From: Puniceicoccales bacterium
Lineage (GTDB): Bacteria > Verrucomicrobiota > Verrucomicrobiia > Opitutales > JAIRLG01
Assembly (NCBI GenBank): GCA_031278595.1
Contig: JAITKE010000031.1
Span: 1-22,580 of the forward strand
DNA length: 22,580 nt
Reading direction: 5' to 3'
Shown here piece by piece: positions 20,835 to 22,580 of this stretch. The notes below the pieces were generated by a model that worked only from the letters and a program-made list of their open reading frames with translations, was not told the DNA's origin and searched no databases. Both the position numbers and the translations under genes were made by a program. Positions within the stretch are counted from its first letter, which is position 1; each line of letters starts with the position of its first letter.

Positions 20835-21615
20835 AAGGCACTGGAGGCGCTGCGACGTCCGGATACGGCTCTTTCGATAGAATTTTCATGATTAACCTAT
20901 TGGCGGAGTTAGCATCGATCCAATCGTGATAAAGCTCAGTGCGTCTATTATCGCGGCCACGCCAAGCGTTCTGATTTTGCCGATCGACGATGACATAGCG
21001 TACACCCTCCGTAGTGATGAACGGAAAAAGTCCCATTATCGTAAGCATCTCTTCGGTATCCGTCCAAATAGGTCTCCAAATCTCTTCGTGAGGTATAGGT
21101 CTCTGAATCTCTGTTTCGAAGCCTAGAATTTCGAATTTATATGTTTTGAAGCCTGGATTTCCGTATTGCTTAAAACAGCATGCAAGAGTGTAGAGTGTTC
21201 GGGCGATGGCTTTGCATAGCTCCGGCGTAGGGTTTTCGAACAGCTGTCTACGCTCACGCTCCTCCTCATTCTCATCCTCCTCAAACCAATCTTCTGCTGT
21301 GGCTAATCCTGAAACCGTCATCATATTATGCAGCAAGCATGGTACTATCATCAGATTTCTGAAACGCTTGCGTAAATAATTTAAATCGCCGAGCGTGCCA
21401 ATATATGCACTTAGCTGCTCCACGATGGGATCCATCCTTTCCGGGAGCAGTGCCGGATAAAACAGTGCAGGGTAATTGACGAATGGGTCATGCAGTATAC
21501 TATAGTTGACAACTGGGAGAAGGTCGTCCGTTGAAAAGTATTCAGGTCCCAGTGCCCTGTGATACCGATGGGTTAATTCATGTAGTAGACGTTCTGCAGC
21601 GCTACGCAATATCAT
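20824..21615 (-). CDS. HExxH metallopeptidase-like protein, 5' end apparently missing
   Basis: From the first ATG (21615) 263 residues follow. AAERLLHELTHRYHRAL carries an HELTH zinc-peptidase motif (His12, Glu13, His16). The rest is acidic and helical with no domain I recognise (FEEDENEEERERRQLFENP, YVIVDRQNQNAWRGRDNRR). The motif would be abnormally close to the N terminus. The frame is open upstream for at least 75 codons with no ATG, GTG or TTG, reading for example PPFLFLQTYEERFISSQNF and INWLLDKSWLFTQP, into the end of the recO-like gene. That suggests the true 5' end was deleted at the recO junction, or that a frameshift fuses the two. It is visibly more AT-rich than the neighbouring housekeeping genes. 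HExxH proteases occur among type III effectors, but no link is shown here. Confidence 0.5.
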   Translation of the reverse strand: MILRSAAERLLHELTHRYHRALGPEYFSTDDLLPVVNYSILHDPFVNYPALFYPALLPERMDPIVEQLSAYIGTLGDLNYLRKRFRNLMIVPCLLHNMMTVSGLATAEDWFEEDENEEERERRQLFENPTPELCKAIARTLYTLACCFKQYGNPGFKTYKFEILGFETEIQRPIPHEEIWRPIWTDTEEMLTIMGLFPFITTEGVRYVIVDRQNQNAWRGRDNRRTELYHDWIDANSANRLIMKILSKEPYPDVAAPPVPSEL

Positions 21616-21781
21616 CGTAAGTGGTAATGGTCGTCTTTCTTCAGCTATAGGTTGCGTAAACAGCCAACTCTTATCAAGCAGCCAATTTATTGCTTTCTGC
21701 CGACCTGCAAGATCTGTACGCCCGAAGGTCTTTGGTTTCGTTGTATCTTCCGGAAAATTCTGTGAAGAAATGAAGCGCTCT

Positions 21782-22393
21782 TCATAGGTTTGAAGAAAAA
21801 GAAATGGCGGCGTGATCGGAATGCTGGAGAATCCATTGGTGTAAATGGGTGGCGATGGGGGCGAGACGGGAGGCCTGGTCGGTGCTGATGGCGGCGAGCG
21901 GCTGGTGCAGGATGCGGCGGAGCGCTTCGGCCTCTCTATGGGGGAGCAGCCAATTCTGGCGGACGGGCAGTCCTTCCAGCTGGGCGAAGCGGTAGAGCAG
22001 TTTGAGAAGCACGGCGGCGGAACGGGCCTCGTCCTGAAAGCGGGCGCTGCTCGCCTGGATGAGGGCGAAGACGTCGGCGTCGATGGCGCAGGCGGGCGGG
22101 AGGTAGTGCTTCAGGAATTGGAACCATTGGGAGCTGTGGAGGAAGAGCGGATAGTGCTGCTTGAGCGATGGGAAGCACCGTTCGATGGCGTAGTGGTCGA
22201 CAAAGAGGAAGTTCGACGAACCGGCTTTGCGGCTCTGGGCGTGGATGTGGTCAAAAACGTCCGGAATGTCGTGGCGCCGATGCCGCCGGGCAAAAGCGGT
22301 CGTATAGCCATAGGCCTGGCTCAGCACTTCCCATCGGAGCATGCGCTCGCGGTAGGCCTCCTGCGAGAGGAGAATGAGGGTCAGTTCGGCCAT
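21782..22393 (-). CDS. RecO-like DNA repair protein (tentative)
   Basis: A 203-residue protein, a little shorter than the usual 220-250 for RecO. The N-terminal AELTLILLSQEAYRERMLRW and VLSQAYGYTTAFARRHRRH fit the OB-fold start of RecO (an IL...Y.E....VLS..YG....ARG-like pattern). The C-terminal half (VLLKLLYRFAQLEGLPVRQNWLLP) fits the RecO helical domain, which has a hydrophobic LL-x-G-x-P stretch. The family's zinc Cys residues are not evident. RecO loads RecA on SSB-coated single-stranded DNA together with RecR. The gene lies 40 bp after another minus-strand reading frame. Its 3' end overlaps the open frame of the truncated peptidase. The last residues (HAAISFSSNL) are low-complexity, so the stop may be secondary. 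Confidence 0.45.
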   Translation of the reverse strand: MAELTLILLSQEAYRERMLRWEVLSQAYGYTTAFARRHRRHDIPDVFDHIHAQSRKAGSSNFLFVDHYAIERCFPSLKQHYPLFLHSSQWFQFLKHYLPPACAIDADVFALIQASSARFQDEARSAAVLLKLLYRFAQLEGLPVRQNWLLPHREAEALRRILHQPLAAISTDQASRLAPIATHLHQWILQHSDHAAISFSSNL

Positions 22394-22433
22394 GGATTTT
22401 TCGGAAAAAATCTCTCGGCGTCGGACGTTTTGT

Positions 22434-22580
22434 CTAGACCTTTTCTCTGCATCGCCGGATAAAAAGTTTTTCGCTTCGTGATGAGGTTAGGGTGATCCTC
22501 TTTCGGGCCTGGGCAAGAGTAGGTGCAAAGCTCTCCGCTTCGGCTCGATTTCTTCGCTGGCTTTCGATTTCGGAGAAATC
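22434..22580 (-). CDS. C-terminal 48 residues of an unidentified protein (runs off right edge)
   Basis: The minus-strand frame is open from the window edge to TAG at 22436-22434. It ends in a charged, basic segment (ARKRITLTSSRSEKLFIRRC then REKV). It is co-directional with the recO-like gene, 40 bp upstream of its ATG, so the two may be co-transcribed. A plus-strand frame from GTG 22493 (VILFRAWARVGAKLSAS) is the alternative. I cannot identify either. Confidence 0.35.
   Translation of the reverse strand, partial: DFSEIESQRRNRAEAESFAPTLAQARKRITLTSSRSEKLFIRRCREKV

Noticed and set aside
22493..22580. Plus-strand gene starting at GTG 22493
   Set aside because: Only 29 codons are visible; the opposite-strand frame with a stop placed just before the recO-like gene is equally or more plausible.

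Overview
This is a bacterial window from an organism with a peptidoglycan cell wall. It mixes ordinary housekeeping genes (murC, folD, priA, gatB, tatD, clpP, a recO-like gene) with an accessory region that looks host-directed. The accessory part holds a run of three type III secretion export-apparatus genes (sctS, sctT, sctU) and five paralogous exported proteins. Three of the five carry an intact OTU-type cysteine-protease signature. OTU proteases act on ubiquitin, a eukaryotic substrate, so the organism is probably a symbiont or pathogen of eukaryotes. A PVC-group lineage (Chlamydiae/Verrucomicrobiota-like) would fit, but that is inference and no taxonomic marker was compared.

Layout, left to right: partial murC (-); divergent folD (+); a spacer with eight degenerate copies of a ~15-nt repeat; priA (+), whose frame runs about 137 codons past its natural end through repeats; an OTU-family cluster of three genes (-, 4468-9538) that looks like an operon; gatB (+) and tatD (+); two more OTU-family genes (-, 12305-14128 and 14659-16155), each behind a related upstream region containing an identical 37-bp block; then sctS-sctT-sctU (+), divergent from the last OTU gene. 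After sctU comes a stretch of decay: nested hairpins, a broken HEPN/MNT-type nucleotidyltransferase module, clpP (-), a broken HAD phosphatase start, an HExxH metallopeptidase-like frame that has lost its 5' end (-), a recO-like gene (-), and the last 48 codons of a further minus-strand gene.

The five paralogs share a ~200-residue N-terminal domain I do not recognise, behind a hydrophobic Sec-type signal. It is followed by a C-terminal OTU-like domain: intact Cys/His in three, Cys replaced by Asn in one, and no recognisable Cys motif in one. The combination suggests an expanding effector family next to secretion genes. The Sec-like signals, however, argue against simple type III export.

A second system runs through the non-coding DNA. 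Seven elements (plus one degenerate) share one architecture: a 10-16 bp outer inverted repeat enclosing three hairpins in a row, mostly with 3-nt loops, so each could fold as a four-way junction. Their sequences fall into at least two subfamilies, and comparing two paralogous upstream regions gives a likely filled/empty site pair. Several genes also show an imperfect tandem copy of their own translation start just upstream, most clearly tatD and clpP.
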